From the NCBI GenBank assembly GCA_035264765.1, contig DATFPQ010000058.1, positions 1-51,124 on the forward strand: 51,124 bases of DNA, read 5' to 3'. Shown piece after piece: positions 7,690-17,101 of this stretch. The stretch comes from DATFPQ01 sp035264765. Its GTDB lineage: Bacteria; Actinomycetota; Actinomycetes; Actinomycetales; Angustibacteraceae. Positions within the stretch are counted from its first letter, which is position 1. The number at the start of each line of letters is the position of its first letter. The position numbers and the translations under genes were made by a program. The notes under the pieces are model-generated. The model had not been told where the DNA came from and did no database searches. It was given only the letters and a program-made list of their open reading frames with translations.

Positions 7690-9135
7690 TCAGTGCCCCG
7701 AGCCCCCGGGCGAGCCCGCCCCGACGTTCGCCGCAGCGGAGCTGACCGCGGACGTGCCCTGGATCACGGCCTCACCGCCGGGAGGCGCCGTGTCCGTCCC
7801 ACGTCCCCACGGCAGGTGGTTGAACAGCAGGTTCAGGCTGAAGGCGGTGACCACGGTGCTGGTGATGGCACTGCCCACGACGATCTGGGCCCAGTCGGGG
7901 AGCTTGGTGTAGATGTCCGGCGCGGCGACCGGGAGCATCCCGACGCCGAGCGCCACGGCCACCAGCAGCAGGTTGGCGTTGCCGTCGTACTCCACCCGGG
8001 CCAGCGTCCGGATGCCGACCGCGGTGACGGTGGCGAACATCACCAGTCCGGCGCCACCGATGACGGGTCCCGGCAGCGAGGCCACGACGTCCCCAAGCTT
8101 CGGCACGAGCCCCAGCAGCACGAGGATGGCGCCCGCCGTCGTGACGACGTAGCGGCTGCGCACACGGGTGATGCTGACCAGACCGACGTTCTGCGCGAAG
8201 GCGGTGTCGGGGAAGGAGTTGTACGCGCCGCCCAGGACCCCGGACAGCCCGTCGGCGGCCAGGCCGCGGGCGAGGTCGCGGGGAGTGAGCTCCTTGTCAA
8301 CCATGGTCGCGACGGCGAGCATGTCTGCGGTCGACTCGGTGAAGATGACCAGCATCACGACGCACATCGCCACCACCGCGGCGAGGGGGAACTCCGGCGC
8401 GCCGAACAGGAACGGTCGGGTCACGCCGACCCAGTCCGCGCCGCCGACGCTGGAGAAGTCCAGTAGCCCCATCGGAGCGGCGGCAAGCGTTCCGAGCGCC
8501 AGCCCCACCATCACCGCGAGCTGACCGAGAAAGCCGCGGACGAAGCGGGTGACGAGCACGATCGCGAGGACGACCCCGAACGCCAGCGCGAGGTGACTGG
8601 GCTGGGCGTAGTCGGGAGCGCTCGCGTCGTTGCCGGCGATCAGGCCCGCGGCCACCCGGATCAGCGACAGCCCGATCACCGTGATCGTCGTGCCGGTGAC
8701 GACGGGCGGGAAGAACCGGACGATCCGCGCGAACGGGACCGCGATGAGCAGGCCGAAGACCCCCGCGGCGATCATCGAGCCGTAGACGGCCGGGAGCCCG
8801 TACTGACCGGCGATGAGGATCATCGGGCTCACCGACGCGAACGTCGCTCCGGCGACGACCGGCAGCCGGACGCCGAGGACCTTGCCGACGCCCAGGCTCT
8901 GGATCATGGTGATGACGCCGGCCACGAGCAGGTCGGCGTTGACCAGCAACGCGATGGTGGCGGCGTCCAGCCCCACGGCCGCACCGAAGACCAGCGGCAC
9001 TGTCACGCAGCCCGTGTACATGATGAGGACGTGCTGCAGACCGAGCACGAGCAGCCGCGGCGGCGGCAGCACCGCGTCGACGGCGTGCCGGGCGGGCGCG
9101 GGCGCCGGCTGGGCGGCGAGGCGGGAAGTGGCCAT
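7690..9135 (-). CDS. NCS2 family xanthine/urate-type permease
   Basis: This 481-residue polytopic membrane protein imports oxidised purines by proton or cation symport. NCS2/NAT hallmarks are the QH pair in the first membrane segment (LGLQHVLIMYTG), the acidic motif FTESTADMLAV in segment 8, and the NAT signature QNVGLVSITRVRSR. About 14 hydrophobic segments are visible, and a short Ala/Gly/Ser-rich tail ends the protein. The position between the urate-degrading operon and xanthine dehydrogenase, divergent from the latter, supports xanthine or urate as substrate. The exact specificity cannot be read from the sequence. The ATG at 9135 has GAAGG upstream. Confidence 0.9.
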   Translation of the reverse strand: MATSRLAAQPAPAPARHAVDAVLPPPRLLVLGLQHVLIMYTGCVTVPLVFGAAVGLDAATIALLVNADLLVAGVITMIQSLGVGKVLGVRLPVVAGATFASVSPMILIAGQYGLPAVYGSMIAAGVFGLLIAVPFARIVRFFPPVVTGTTITVIGLSLIRVAAGLIAGNDASAPDYAQPSHLALAFGVVLAIVLVTRFVRGFLGQLAVMVGLALGTLAAAPMGLLDFSSVGGADWVGVTRPFLFGAPEFPLAAVVAMCVVMLVIFTESTADMLAVATMVDKELTPRDLARGLAADGLSGVLGGAYNSFPDTAFAQNVGLVSITRVRSRYVVTTAGAILVLLGLVPKLGDVVASLPGPVIGGAGLVMFATVTAVGIRTLARVEYDGNANLLLVAVALGVGMLPVAAPDIYTKLPDWAQIVVGSAITSTVVTAFSLNLLFNHLPWGRGTDTAPPGGEAVIQGTSAVSSAAANVGAGSPGGSGH

Positions 9136-9312
9136 GGGGGTCCCTTCGGGGTCGTGGACGCCAGGACCCTAGGCAGGCCGTGTTGCCCGGCCCGCTCGCC
9201 GGTGTGACGTCCACGTTTCACCCCTGCCGAGAAGGTGCCGCGCAGGGCAGACTCGCTGCGGGACCGGCGGGACAACCCGTCGGAACGCCGTTGCTGCGAC
9301 CGGAGGTTGCCG

Positions 9313-10158
9313 GTGGACCTGAACACCGTGCAGGACGTCGTGCCCATAGCGGACGACGCCGGGCTGCGCGCGTGGCAGGCCGGGCGGCGGATCGGGGACC
9401 TGGTGGTCGGCGGTGGCACCTGGGTGTTCTCCGAGCCGCAGCCACGCGCGCGGCGGCTGGTCGACCTCACGAGCGCGGGCTGGCCGGCCCTGAGCGAGCG
9501 GGCGGACGGCCTGGAGGTGGCCGCCACCGCGACGATCGCCGAGCTGGCCGGCTACCGGCCGTCGGCGCTGGCGGTGAGCAGGTCGGTACGCCGCCTGGTG
9601 CAGCAGTGCTGTGAGGCGCTCGTCGGCTCCTTCAAGGTCTGGAACGTGGCCACGGTCGGCGGCAACCTGTGCCTCTCGCTGCCCGCGGGCCCGATGACCT
9701 CGCTCGCCGCTGCGCTGGACGGCAGCTGCACCATCTGGACGCCGGACGGCGGGGTGCGGCGGGTCCCGGCCTTGGACCTGGTCACCGGGGACGGTACGAA
9801 CGTGCTCGCCCCGGGCGACGTCCTGCGCGCGGTGACCCTGCCCGCCGGCCCGCTGGCCAGCCGGGTGGCGTTCCGCCGTGCGTCGCTCAGCACGCTCGGA
9901 CGGTCCGCGGCACTGGTCGTCGGGCGGCGCACGACGGACGGCGGCACCGCGGTCACCGTCACCGCGGCCACCCGCAGGCCGGTCCGCGTGGTCGTGGCCG
10001 CTGACGCATCTGCTGCGGCCGTGCATGCGGTCGTCGACGCCGCGATTCCCATGGGGCTGTGGCACGACGACCTCCACGGCCTGCCGGCGTGGCGGCGGCA
10101 CCTGACGCACCTGTTCGTGGAGCAGGTCCACGCCGAGCTGGCAGCGGTGGCCGAGTGA
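9313..10158 (+). CDS. Xanthine dehydrogenase-type FAD-binding subunit
   Basis: This 281-residue medium subunit of a molybdenum hydroxylase carries electrons from the Fe-S clusters through FAD. The two flavin-binding motifs are present: VVGGGTWVF (residues about 32-40) and VATVGGNLC. The GTG at 9313 is preceded by GGAGG with 6-nt spacing, and this start removes an unlikely Arg-rich leader. It lies 40 nt upstream of the fused Fe-S/Mo subunit, so the two form one transcription unit divergent from the NCS2 permease. The purine island makes xanthine or hypoxanthine the likely substrate. Confidence 0.9.
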   Translation: MDLNTVQDVVPIADDAGLRAWQAGRRIGDLVVGGGTWVFSEPQPRARRLVDLTSAGWPALSERADGLEVAATATIAELAGYRPSALAVSRSVRRLVQQCCEALVGSFKVWNVATVGGNLCLSLPAGPMTSLAAALDGSCTIWTPDGGVRRVPALDLVTGDGTNVLAPGDVLRAVTLPAGPLASRVAFRRASLSTLGRSAALVVGRRTTDGGTAVTVTAATRRPVRVVVAADASAAAVHAVVDAAIPMGLWHDDLHGLPAWRRHLTHLFVEQVHAELAAVAE

Positions 10159-10198
10159 AGACGGCGGCTCGGCTCTCACGGCTGCCCGGGCGCCCCCG

Positions 10199-12979
10199 AT
10201 GAGTGCCGGTCCGGTCGTCAACGGGAAGCGGGCCGACAGAGATGCCCGCCCCGGCCAGTGCCTGCGGACCTACCTGCGCGAGCTCGGCTGGTTCGGGGTG
10301 AAGAAGGGCTGCGACACCGGTGACTGCGGCGCCTGCACCGTGCACGTCGACGGGACGCCGGTGCACAGCTGCCTCTACCCAGCGGTCCGGGCCGTCGGCC
10401 GCGACGTCACGACGGTCGAGGGCCTGGCCGGCCCGGGGCCGGACGCAGAGCTGCACCCGGTGCAGCGCGACTTCGTGGACGCCCAGGGGTTCCAGTGCGG
10501 CTTCTGCACGGCGGGCATGGTGATGACCGCCGCGGCGCTCCGCGACGACCCTCGCGCGGACCTGCGGGATGACCTACCGCGCGCGTTCAAGGGCAACCTT
10601 TGCCGCTGCACCGGCTATCGCGCGGTCGAGGACGCGGTTCGCGGCGTCTGCCACGTGGACGAGCCGGACGGGCCGGGTACCGAGTCGCGCGTCCCGACGT
10701 CGGTCGGCCGGGCCGTCCCCGCACCGGCGAGCCGCGACGTCGTCACCGGGGCGGCGCGCTACACCCTGGACGTCGACGTCCCAGGGCTGCTGCACCTGAA
10801 GGTGCTGCGGTCACCACACCCGCACGCCCGGGTGGTCCACGTCGACGCCTCCGCTGCGCTGGCGGTGCCTGGCGTGGTGACCGTCCTGACGTCCGCCGAC
10901 TCCCCGCGCCGGCAGTTCTCCACCGCACGGCACGAGGAGTGGACCGACGACCCGGAGGACACGCTGGTGCTCGACGACGTCGTGCGGTTCGTGGGTCAGC
11001 GGGTCGCGGCCGTGGTCGCGGACTCCGTGGCCGCCGCCGAGGAAGGGGTCCGACGCCTGACCGTCTCCTACCATCCGCTGCCGGCTGTGTTCGACCCGGA
11101 GGCCGCGATGGCGCCGGGCGCCCCTCAGCTGCACAGCAGGACGGTTGCCGTGTCGCGGATCGCCGACCCGGTCCACAATCTCGCGGCTGAGCTGCACGGC
11201 GACATCGGCGACGTCGCGGCCGGTCTGACGGAAGCGGACGTCGTGCACGAGCAGGTCTATGAGACGCACCGGACGCAGCATGTCGCCCTGGAGACGCACG
11301 CCGCCGTGGCGTGGATCGACGACGCCGGCCGGCTCACCGTCCGGACCAGCAGCCAGACGCCGTTCCTGACCCGCAAGGCCCTGTGCCGCGTGCTCGACCT
11401 GTCGCCGGAGCGTGTGCGGGTGCTCACCGGACGCGTCGGAGGCGGCTTCGGGGGCAAGCAGGAGATGCTGGTCGAGGACCTGATCGCGCTCGCGGCGCTG
11501 CGGACGGGACGTCCGGTCGTGCTCGAGCTCACCCGCGACGAGCAGTTCGCGGCGACGACGACCCGGCACCCGATGCGAATCGCGATCAAGGCCGGGGCAC
11601 GTCGGGACGGCACGCTCACCGCCCTGCAGCTGCGCGTCGTGTCGAACACCGGCGCCTACGGCAACCACGCGCCCGGCGTCCTGTGGCACGGCTGCGGCGA
11701 GTCCGTCGCGGTCTACCGCTGCGCCAACAAGAAGCTGGACGGGTACGCCGTCTACACCAACACGGTGCCGTCCGGGGCGTTCCGCGGCTACGGTCTCAGC
11801 CAGGTCGTTTTCGCGGTGGAGTCCGCGATGGACGAGCTGGCCCGCGGCATCGACATGGACCCGTTGGAGTTCCGAGCCCGCAACGTCGTCCGCCCCGGCG
11901 ACCCCATGGTGTCGAGCACCACCGAGCTCGACGACGTCGGCTTCGGAAGCTACGGACTCGACCAGTGCCTCGACCTCGTGGGCACTGCCCTGCGGGACGG
12001 TTCCGCGGACCTGCCCGCCCCTGCCGGCTGGGCGGTGGGCACCGGCGTGGCGCTGTCGATGATCGACACGGTGCCGCCGCGCGGGCATCACGCCGACGTA
12101 CGGCTGCTCGTCACAGAGGACGGTTGCTACGAGCTCTTCGTCGGCACTGCCGAGTTCGGGAACGGCACGACTACGGTACACGCGCAGTTGGCGGCCGAGG
12201 TTCTCGGGACGTCGCCGAGCAGGGTGCGCGTCCGCTCGTCGGACACCGACCTGGTGGGCCACGACACCGGCGCGTACGGGTCCACGGGCACGGTCGTCGC
12301 CGGCAAGGCCACCGTGTCTGCGGCGCTGGAGATGCGCGCCTGCCTGCTGGCCGCGGGCGCCAGGCACCTCGGGGTCGACCCGGAAACGTGTCTACTGAGC
12401 GGGGCCGACGTCCGAGCCGGCGCGCTCGGAGTCGGCCTCGCCGAGCTGGCCGCCCAAGCCCGCGCCGCAGGTCACGAGCTCTCGACGTCCGGGCGCTGCG
12501 ACGGCACCCCGCGGTCGGTGGCCTTCACCGTGCAGGGGTTCCGGGTAGCGGTGGACCCGGACACCGGCGAGATTCGGGTGCTGCGCAGCATCCAGGCCGT
12601 CGACGCCGGAACGGTTGTCAACCCTATCCAGCTGCGCGGGCAGGTGGAGGGCGGTGTGGCACAGGCTCTCGGCGCCGCCCTGTACGAGGAGCTGGCGCTG
12701 GGCTGCCGCGGCGAGGTCGTGACCACGAACCTGCGGAGCTACCACGTCCCTGCCTGGGCCGACATCCCTCGCACGGAGGTGCTGGTCGCCTCGACGTCGG
12801 ACGTGCTGGGGCCGCTAGGGGCCAAGGGCATGAGCGAGAGCCCGTTCAACCCGGTGGCTCCCGCGCTCGCCAACGCGGTCCGCGACGCGACCGGTGTGCG
12901 AATGACCGCAACCCCGCTCCGGCGCGACCGCGTCTTCCTGGCCCTGCAGCGCTCGGAGTCGACGGGGAGTGGTTCATGA
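10199..12979 (+). CDS. Fused 2Fe-2S/molybdopterin subunit of xanthine dehydrogenase
   Basis: This 926-residue protein fuses two subunits that are separate in many bacteria. Residues 1 to about 155 are the 2Fe-2S subunit: the plant-ferredoxin cluster ligands are C38, C43, C46 and C58, and the second cluster ligands are C100, C103, C135 and C137. Residues from about 165 onward form the molybdopterin-binding subunit, with VGGGFGGKQEM, SGAFRGYGLSQVVFAVE, EFGNGTTTVHAQ, and near the end GAKGMSESPFNP, where the Glu would be the catalytic base (canonical GEPP is altered to SESP). It would oxidise hypoxanthine or xanthine to urate together with the FAD subunit. No XdhC-type maturation gene lies nearby. 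Confidence 0.9.
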   Translation: MSAGPVVNGKRADRDARPGQCLRTYLRELGWFGVKKGCDTGDCGACTVHVDGTPVHSCLYPAVRAVGRDVTTVEGLAGPGPDAELHPVQRDFVDAQGFQCGFCTAGMVMTAAALRDDPRADLRDDLPRAFKGNLCRCTGYRAVEDAVRGVCHVDEPDGPGTESRVPTSVGRAVPAPASRDVVTGAARYTLDVDVPGLLHLKVLRSPHPHARVVHVDASAALAVPGVVTVLTSADSPRRQFSTARHEEWTDDPEDTLVLDDVVRFVGQRVAAVVADSVAAAEEGVRRLTVSYHPLPAVFDPEAAMAPGAPQLHSRTVAVSRIADPVHNLAAELHGDIGDVAAGLTEADVVHEQVYETHRTQHVALETHAAVAWIDDAGRLTVRTSSQTPFLTRKALCRVLDLSPERVRVLTGRVGGGFGGKQEMLVEDLIALAALRTGRPVVLELTRDEQFAATTTRHPMRIAIKAGARRDGTLTALQLRVVSNTGAYGNHAPGVLWHGCGESVAVYRCANKKLDGYAVYTNTVPSGAFRGYGLSQVVFAVESAMDELARGIDMDPLEFRARNVVRPGDPMVSSTTELDDVGFGSYGLDQCLDLVGTALRDGSADLPAPAGWAVGTGVALSMIDTVPPRGHHADVRLLVTEDGCYELFVGTAEFGNGTTTVHAQLAAEVLGTSPSRVRVRSSDTDLVGHDTGAYGSTGTVVAGKATVSAALEMRACLLAAGARHLGVDPETCLLSGADVRAGALGVGLAELAAQARAAGHELSTSGRCDGTPRSVAFTVQGFRVAVDPDTGEIRVLRSIQAVDAGTVVNPIQLRGQVEGGVAQALGAALYEELALGCRGEVVTTNLRSYHVPAWADIPRTEVLVASTSDVLGPLGAKGMSESPFNPVAPALANAVRDATGVRMTATPLRRDRVFLALQRSESTGSGS

Positions 12980-13007
12980 CCGGCGCAGTCGTGGCGCTCC
13001 CGGAGCA

Positions 13008-15350
13008 CTAGACGGGCCGACGGGCCACCTGACGTGGGACCGGCCCCCTCCCGGCCGGGGACCGCCAGGCGTCCTGCAGCCAGACCAGGAACTCCTCGAC
13101 CGGCATGGGGCCGGCGATCGCATAGCCCTGGGCGACATCGCACCCGAGCGCCGTGAGGACGTCGAAGGTCGCGAGGTCCTCGACCCCTTCGGCCACCAGG
13201 CGCAGCCCCAGGGCGTGGGCCAGGCCGACGGTGTGCCGCACGATGGCTGCGGCGCGCGGGTCGTCAGTGAGGTCGGTCGTGAAGGTCCGGTCGAGCTTCA
13301 GCTCGTCGGCGGGCAGGTGCCGCAGATATGCCAGTGAGCTGTACCCGGTGCCGTAGTCGTCGATGGACGCGGAGACGCCGACCGCGCGCAGCTCGGCCAG
13401 GACCGCGCGGGCCCGGTCCGGACTGCTCATCAGGGTGTCCTCGACCAGCTCGAGGGTGAGCGCCCGCGGCGGCAGCCCGTGCCGGTCCAGGACGGCCACG
13501 ACCTTGGCCGGCAGGTCGAGGTCGCTGACGTTGGCGGCGGAAAGGTTGACCGACACCGGGACCTCGGCGCCGCGGCCCCACCAGCGGGCGGCGCCGGCAA
13601 GCGCAAGGTCGAGCACGGCTCCAGCCAGGGGTCCCATCAGCCCGGCCTGCTCTGCGGCCGGCAGCAGGTCCGCGGGCCCGAGCAGACCGCGACGCGGGTG
13701 CTCCCAGCGGACCAGGGCCTCGACGCCGACCGTGCGCCCGTCCCGAAGGGACACCTGGGGCTGCAGGTGGACGAGAAGCTCGCCGTCCCGCAATGCGGTG
13801 CGTAGCTCCGCCATGACCCGCAGCCGGTCGCCGCCACCGCCCGCAGTCTCCGGGACGTACGCCTGGACCTTGGTGGGGCCGGCCTTGGCCGCGTACATCG
13901 CGACGTCGGCGCAGCGCAGCAGCTCGCTGACGGTCGTGGCCGGGACCGGCGCGGTCACCACGCCGAAGCTGCCACCGACGTGCAGCCGCACGCCGTTGAC
14001 CGAGAAGGATTCATCCAGGCTGTGCCGCAGCGCTTCGGCCACCGCGAGTGCGTCGTCCCGGTTCGTGTCCGGCAGCAGCACCGCAAACTCGTCGCCGCCG
14101 AGGCGCGCCAGCGTGTCGACGGGTCGCAGGGCTCCGGTCAACCGGGAACCGACCTGGCGTAGCAGGTCGTCCCCGGCGTTGTGCCCCAGGCCGTCGTTGA
14201 CCTCCTTGAACCCGTCCAGGTCCAGCAGCAGCAGCGCGGCCGGACGATCCGGCGTCGCCCGGGCCAGGGCCCGCTCTGCCTGCTCCAGCAGGTCCCGCCG
14301 GTTGGCCAGGCCGGTGAGCTCGTCGGTGCGGGCCTCACGGCGGACGTCGTGCAGCCGGCGCAGCTCGCGGAACGTCACCGCGGTGCGGACAACCACGGCG
14401 AGCAAGCAGCCGACCGCGCAGCACGCGACCGGCACGGGCAGCCGGTCTCCCCAGCCGGCGCCGAGCAGGGCGACGCTCGCGACGCTTCCCAGGACCGGCA
14501 CGGCGAGCACCCGCCGGTCGACGAGGGCGGACCTGCCGCTGGGCGGGCCGGGAGGCGGGGCGGTGTGCGGCGGCGACAGCCGCACGGCCAACGAGATGCA
14601 CCCCACGCTGAGCAACCAGGTCAGGTCCAGCGGGCCGCCCTCGACGTAGCGGCCGGTCGCCTCGAGGTCGAGGTAGACGATGTCTCCGCAGAGGTTGCAG
14701 ACCAGCCCGGCGGCCAGCAACAGCATGGCCCGGTCGGAGCGCAGCCCGAGCACACCGCCCACGCCCACCAGCAGGGCCAGCAGGAGCACGTCCGCGATGG
14801 GGTAGGCGAGGTTCGTGAGCAGCTCAGCGGGACCGCCCTCCACCCCCTGCAGAGCGGGCGCCAAGAGCACGGCGATGGCGAGGGCGGCCGCCCCGAGGGC
14901 CCCGATCAGCCCGTCCAGCCACATGCTGGGCCGCACCCGCGCGACCCGGGCCCGGGCCAGCCGAGCCACCGCGACGTAGACCAGCGGGTAGTACAGCAGG
15001 TACAGCAGGTCGGCGACGGAGGGGTACATCGGCTCGTCGAGCCGGGCCAGCAGCACGGTGTAGACCACGTTCCCTGCGGTGCTCGCGAGGAACGCGGCCG
15101 CGAGCCACCGACCCGCGGCCCCGCCAGCGGCCCGGTCCCGTGCGCCCCGCCAGCAACCGGCGGCGCCGAGCAGGTAGACCGCGTTGTAGAGCACCAGGTC
15201 GTACCCGAGGTCCCACGCCGACCCGCCGGGGCGTGGTCCCACGCCGGTGGCGAACAACGCCACCGCCCCGAAGACCGACAGCGCCACGGTCCGGGGCGTG
15301 CGGAGCAGACCCGGGGGCGATGCTGCCGCAGGCTCGGCGTGGCTCCTCAC
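13008..15350 (-). CDS. Membrane-anchored GGDEF-EAL cyclic-di-GMP protein
   Basis: This 780-residue protein has an N-terminal membrane region of roughly eight to ten hydrophobic segments (about residues 18-325), then GGDEF and EAL domains. The GGDEF motif is intact at 418-422 (RLGGDEF), so diguanylate cyclase activity is plausible. The EAL domain also looks complete: EALVRW at 544-549, VNLSA, ELVEDTL, DDYGTGYSSLAYLRHLPADE and VAEGVED. It could therefore make or degrade c-di-GMP. The N-terminal region is a membrane sensor type I cannot name. The gene is convergent with the xanthine dehydrogenase gene, with a 28-nt gap. Confidence 0.93.
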   Translation of the reverse strand: MRSHAEPAAASPPGLLRTPRTVALSVFGAVALFATGVGPRPGGSAWDLGYDLVLYNAVYLLGAAGCWRGARDRAAGGAAGRWLAAAFLASTAGNVVYTVLLARLDEPMYPSVADLLYLLYYPLVYVAVARLARARVARVRPSMWLDGLIGALGAAALAIAVLLAPALQGVEGGPAELLTNLAYPIADVLLLALLVGVGGVLGLRSDRAMLLLAAGLVCNLCGDIVYLDLEATGRYVEGGPLDLTWLLSVGCISLAVRLSPPHTAPPPGPPSGRSALVDRRVLAVPVLGSVASVALLGAGWGDRLPVPVACCAVGCLLAVVVRTAVTFRELRRLHDVRREARTDELTGLANRRDLLEQAERALARATPDRPAALLLLDLDGFKEVNDGLGHNAGDDLLRQVGSRLTGALRPVDTLARLGGDEFAVLLPDTNRDDALAVAEALRHSLDESFSVNGVRLHVGGSFGVVTAPVPATTVSELLRCADVAMYAAKAGPTKVQAYVPETAGGGGDRLRVMAELRTALRDGELLVHLQPQVSLRDGRTVGVEALVRWEHPRRGLLGPADLLPAAEQAGLMGPLAGAVLDLALAGAARWWGRGAEVPVSVNLSAANVSDLDLPAKVVAVLDRHGLPPRALTLELVEDTLMSSPDRARAVLAELRAVGVSASIDDYGTGYSSLAYLRHLPADELKLDRTFTTDLTDDPRAAAIVRHTVGLAHALGLRLVAEGVEDLATFDVLTALGCDVAQGYAIAGPMPVEEFLVWLQDAWRSPAGRGPVPRQVARRPV

Positions 15351-15395
15351 CGCTAGGTCATCGGTACGCCGGACGCAGCCTTGAGTAGGTGGCCC

Positions 15396-15457
15396 GGGTC
15401 AGCCGGACAAAAGAGGTCCTGGGTCAGCCGGGCAAGGGCTCCTGGGGTCAGCCGGAC
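15396..15457. repeat. Three imperfect direct repeats at the end of the membrane-protein gene
   Basis: GGGTCAGCCGG followed by AC or GC occurs at 15396-15408, 15421-15433 and 15445-15457, spaced 25 and 24 bp apart. The third copy contains the stop codon and last two codons of the minus-strand gene ending at 15448. The other two copies lie just downstream of it. This looks like a partly decayed duplication of the gene's 3' end. Confidence 0.6.
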
Positions 15458-16284
15458 GGAACCGACCTGCGCCACATGGCCACAGCCGAGCCGAGAACGA
15501 AGATGGCGCTGAGCAGGAGCGAGGGAAGCAGGAGCCGGTTGGCCTCCGCCGAGAAGCCGGTGCGGGCCACAACGAGCGAGCCCGCCAGGAACCCGACCCC
15601 CGACACCGCGCCGACCCAGCCCAGCCACCGGCGGCGGCCGCGCCCCAAGGCGACCGAGAGCCCCAGCGAGAGCAGGGTGAGCCCGTTCACCAGATGGAAG
15701 AAGCTGCTCAGGGACTTCTCGACCCACCGGATGCCCTCGGCTACCTGGAAGGCCGTGGCCCGTTCCGCGGCCGTCGAAGCGCGCGACCAGGTGTCGATGG
15801 CGCCCTTCAGCGCCACCCCGTCCACGGCCATCTGGACCGCGAACACCGCGGCGACCAGCACGGCGGTGACGGCGCCGACCGTCGCCAGCGCCCCCGCCAG
15901 GCCGGGCTGCCGCGACAGCGGACGGCTGAGCGCGACGAGGGTGATGACCACCAGCAGAGTCCCGAGGAACTGGCCGATGTGGACGTAGGCCCAGTCCGAG
16001 GAGCCGGCGTACTCGGCGAAGGCCGCGGCGGAGTCGTTCGGGTCCGCCTTGGAGGGGTGCAGGAAGCTCATCGCCACCTCGAGCGCGACGCCCAGGACGG
16101 CCGCGACGGCGCCCAGCCGCAGCAGCGCGCCCTCGGCCGACCGGTCCGCCTGTGCAGCCGGTGCAGCCGGGCTAGGCTGCGGCTCAGGAGCAGAGGGCCC
16201 CGTGCTGGACTGGGCGCTCGACTGGGCGGGTAGCCGCGCGCCGGTGCCGGTGGCTGAGTCTCGGCCTGCTGGGTTCGTCGTCAT
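15448..16284 (-). CDS. Unknown multi-pass membrane protein
   Basis: This 278-residue protein is not one I recognise. The ATG at 16284 gives an N-terminal Ser/Pro/Ala-rich cytoplasmic tail of about 50 residues, then six or seven hydrophobic segments. The first is at LRLGAVAAVLGVALEVAMSF, and later ones include IGQFLGTLLVVITLVAL and LATVGAVTAVLVAAVFAV. Two polar loops stand out: HPSKADPNDSAAAFAEYAGSS after segment 1, and a loop with WSRASTAAERATAFQVAEGIRW. It lies upstream of the GGDEF-EAL gene on the same strand (97-nt gap), so co-transcription is possible, and it is divergent from the racemase gene. Confidence 0.75.
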   Translation of the reverse strand: MTTNPAGRDSATGTGARLPAQSSAQSSTGPSAPEPQPSPAAPAAQADRSAEGALLRLGAVAAVLGVALEVAMSFLHPSKADPNDSAAAFAEYAGSSDWAYVHIGQFLGTLLVVITLVALSRPLSRQPGLAGALATVGAVTAVLVAAVFAVQMAVDGVALKGAIDTWSRASTAAERATAFQVAEGIRWVEKSLSSFFHLVNGLTLLSLGLSVALGRGRRRWLGWVGAVSGVGFLAGSLVVARTGFSAEANRLLLPSLLLSAIFVLGSAVAMWRRSVPSG

Positions 16285-16390
16285 GCTTGTCGAACGTACG
16301 CCCCGCCCGGACCTGGCCGATAGGGCTTGCCGGGCCACGGGGCAGCAGCAGGACGCGGACGACCGGACCGGACGGACAGGAGACGCGCAG

Positions 16391-17101
16391 GTGCTGACGA
16401 TCGGGTTCCTGGGCGGCATGAGCTGGGAGTCCAGCGCGGTGTACTACCGGCTGGCGAACGAGCTGGTGCGCGAGCGTCTGGGGGGCCTGCACTCGGCACG
16501 GTGCCTGCTGTACTCGGTCGACTTCGCCGAGATCGAGGCGATGCAGACGCTCGGCCGCTGGGACGAGGCGTCCGCGGTCCTGGCGGAGGCTGCGGTCAGC
16601 CTGGAGCGCGCCGGGGCCGACCTGCTGCTGCTCTGCACGAACACGATGCACAAGGTGGCCGACCAGGTGCAGGACGCGGTGGGGATCCCGCTGCTGCACC
16701 TGGCCGACACGGCCGCCGCAGCCGTCCTGGGCGCCGGCATCGACACCGTCGGGGTGCTCGGTACCGCGTTCACGATGGAGGAGCCGTTCTACCGCGACCG
16801 GCTGGCCGCACACGGCCTGACCGTCCTCGTACCCGAGGCCGACGACCGTGACGTGGTGCACCGGGTGATCTACCAGGAGCTGTGCCGCGGCGTGGTGAGC
16901 CCCGTCTCGCGGCAGGCCTACCGCGAGGTGATCCGTCGCCTGGTGAACCGCGGGGCGGCGGGGATCCTGCTCGCCTGCACGGAGATCGAGCTGCTCGTGG
17001 GTCCCGACGACAGCCCCGTTCCGCTCTTCCCGACCACCCGGCTGCACGTCCGGGCCGCCGTTGACGCCGCAATGCAAGGGGTTGCGGTCCCCGGCCGCTG
17101 A
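16391..17101 (+). CDS. Aspartate/glutamate racemase family protein
   Basis: This 236-residue protein belongs to the PLP-independent two-cysteine amino-acid racemases of the aspartate racemase type. It starts VLTIGFLGGMSWESSAVYYR, the family's N-terminal block. The two catalytic cysteines are in LLLCTNTMHK and ILLACTEIEL. It would interconvert L- and D-aspartate or glutamate, or act on a range of amino acids like YgeA-type enzymes. The GTG at 16391 has AGGAG upstream at about 8 nt. It stands alone, divergent from the membrane-protein gene. Confidence 0.88.
   Translation: MLTIGFLGGMSWESSAVYYRLANELVRERLGGLHSARCLLYSVDFAEIEAMQTLGRWDEASAVLAEAAVSLERAGADLLLLCTNTMHKVADQVQDAVGIPLLHLADTAAAAVLGAGIDTVGVLGTAFTMEEPFYRDRLAAHGLTVLVPEADDRDVVHRVIYQELCRGVVSPVSRQAYREVIRRLVNRGAAGILLACTEIELLVGPDDSPVPLFPTTRLHVRAAVDAAMQGVAVPGR

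Noticed and set aside
10811..12367. 518-codon minus-strand frame opposite the Mo subunit
   Set aside because: The plus strand encodes unmistakable molybdenum-hydroxylase motifs throughout, and the minus frame has no recognisable fold.
12976..13011. Short ATG frame overlapping the xanthine dehydrogenase stop
   Set aside because: It has 11 codons, no ribosome site of its own, and ends at the convergent gene.
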